From assembly GCA_003755025.1 (NCBI GenBank), contig RJVL01000005.1, positions 232,692-296,691 on the forward strand: a DNA stretch of 64,000 bases, written 5' to 3'. Both the position numbers and the translations under genes were made by a program. This document shows positions 63,404 to 64,000 of this stretch, piece after piece (within the stretch, counting starts at the first letter, position 1; each line of letters opens with the position of its first letter). Source of the DNA: Diaphorobacter nitroreducens. Lineage in GTDB: Bacteria > Pseudomonadota > Gammaproteobacteria > Burkholderiales > Burkholderiaceae_C. The notes beneath the pieces are model-generated. The model ran no database searches and was not told the origin of the DNA. It was given only the letters and a program-made list of their open reading frames with translations.

Positions 63404-64000
63404 ATGAGTTTGTTCAATTTTCATTTCCATCGGTTCCTGGCTGCATGCGTGCTGGCGGGCAGCGTCGCTTTAGCCCAAGCAGCAACGATTTACACGACAA
63501 CTAACAATGGTACGAGCTTGGGTACGGTGGACTCATTGACTGGCGTTGGTACTGTTGTGGGGCCTTTCGGTCAATCGAATTGCTATTCGTTGGCATTCGA
63601 CACCAACGGCACGATGTATGTGACTTGCGGGGGCAATCTATACACAGGCAACAAGACCACGGGAGCGCTCACGTTGGTTGGCGCTACCGCCGGTATCAAT
63701 TACGGGATGGAGTTCGACGCTTCGGGACAGCTTTGGGGCATCAACGGCAATAACCTCTACAAGATCGACAAGACAAACGGTGCTACTACGTTGGTAGGGT
63801 CCACGGGGGCGGCCAGCAACGTCATGGATATCTCGTTTGGTGTTGGAGGTACCTTGTATGTGGTGGATGGAGCTGCTCGCCTGTTCACGGTCAATACCAC
63901 CACCGGTGCTGCCACTTTGGTAGGTACTATGGGCAGCAACATCATGGCGCTCATGGCAGATACTAGTGGCGCGATGTACGCGATTTCGTACGTTACACCC
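63404..64000 (+). CDS. exported beta-propeller-like repeat protein, 3' end outside window
   Basis: An open frame of 199 codons running off the right edge. It starts MSLFNFHFHRFLAACVLAGS with a signal peptide (cleavage likely near ALAQA). The mature part contains about four repeats of 40-45 residues with motifs such as LYTGNKTTGALTLVG, LYKIDKTNGATTLVG and LFTVNTTTGAATLVG followed by a strand like FDASGQLWGING. This is a propeller-blade pattern as in extracellular or PEP-CTERM-type proteins; the C-terminus that could show a sorting signal is not present. Base and codon use (many A/T-ending codons) differ from the neighbours, suggesting transfer. Function unknown. Confidence 0.75.
   Translation, partial: MSLFNFHFHRFLAACVLAGSVALAQAATIYTTTNNGTSLGTVDSLTGVGTVVGPFGQSNCYSLAFDTNGTMYVTCGGNLYTGNKTTGALTLVGATAGINYGMEFDASGQLWGINGNNLYKIDKTNGATTLVGSTGAASNVMDISFGVGGTLYVVDGAARLFTVNTTTGAATLVGTMGSNIMALMADTSGAMYAISYVTP

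Noticed and set aside
63361-63504. A 47-codon ORF with a good AGGAGA ribosome site overlapping the start of the propeller protein
   Set aside because: It overlaps the signal-peptide region of the larger ORF in another frame and has no recognisable feature; it could be a leader peptide but cannot be supported.

Overview
The window is high-GC, densely coded chromosomal DNA of a betaproteobacterium. Gene content and order (a scpA-DUF3460 unit, nadC-nadA, panC-panB, a PabB-PabC fusion, an FDH3-type formate dehydrogenase cluster with DUF3305/DUF3306) and a dispersed ~45-55 bp repeat with core ATAGCTG..GCGCTT..AAGCGC point to the Comamonadaceae (Acidovorax/Alicycliphilus-like). The genus is inference; no rRNA gene is present.

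Left part (1-13 kb): gpmA (cut by the window edge), a rhodanese, grxC, secB and gpsA, then a cofactor block: panC-panB, nadC-nadA, a pabB-pabC fusion, panD, nadB and scpA. PanD and NadB, which both consume L-aspartate, are adjacent in one minus-strand run. 13-21 kb holds a BamE-like lipoprotein, a YitT protein and a probable catabolic operon (FAD dehydrogenase, BASS transporter, 2-hydroxyacid oxidase, TPP enzyme) divergent from an AraC regulator. The hydroxyacid oxidase is broken by a deletion that removes its catalytic-histidine motif. 21-31 kb: metG, a patatin, an Mrr-like membrane protein, the selenouridine pair mnmH/selD, a TDT-family transporter, apbC and a lone PstS.

The centrepiece (31.5-47.2 kb) is a double formate dehydrogenase locus. 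It encodes a soluble NAD-linked enzyme (a FdsG-FdsB fusion plus FdsA), shared-looking accessory genes (DUF3305, DUF3306, a polyferredoxin, a TorD-like chaperone, a small TAT-target protein), a periplasm-facing respiratory enzyme (alpha, beta, cytochrome b gamma, with two small exported proteins) and FdhD. Both catalytic subunits carry cysteine rather than selenocysteine, so selD here most likely serves tRNA selenouridylation. Dispersed repeats that are normally intergenic have been captured in frame inside the soluble enzyme: one of the ATAGCTG family in fdsA, a second repeat type in the FMN/NADH module, and a probable decayed copy forming the FdsG-FdsB linker.

Right part (47-64 kb): an FtsX-type permease, a kinase whose start codon and Shine-Dalgarno lie within a repeat copy, a DksA-type protein, truncated hemoglobin, a 5'-nucleotidase-like lipoprotein, Smr, a phytase-like lipoprotein, radC, fkpB-ispH, a CNNM/CorC protein, a CBS protein and serS followed by a degenerate tRNA-Ser(CGA). 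Beyond the tRNA the DNA becomes AT-richer, and the window ends inside an exported beta-propeller-like protein. No CRISPR array, insertion sequence or phage gene was seen.
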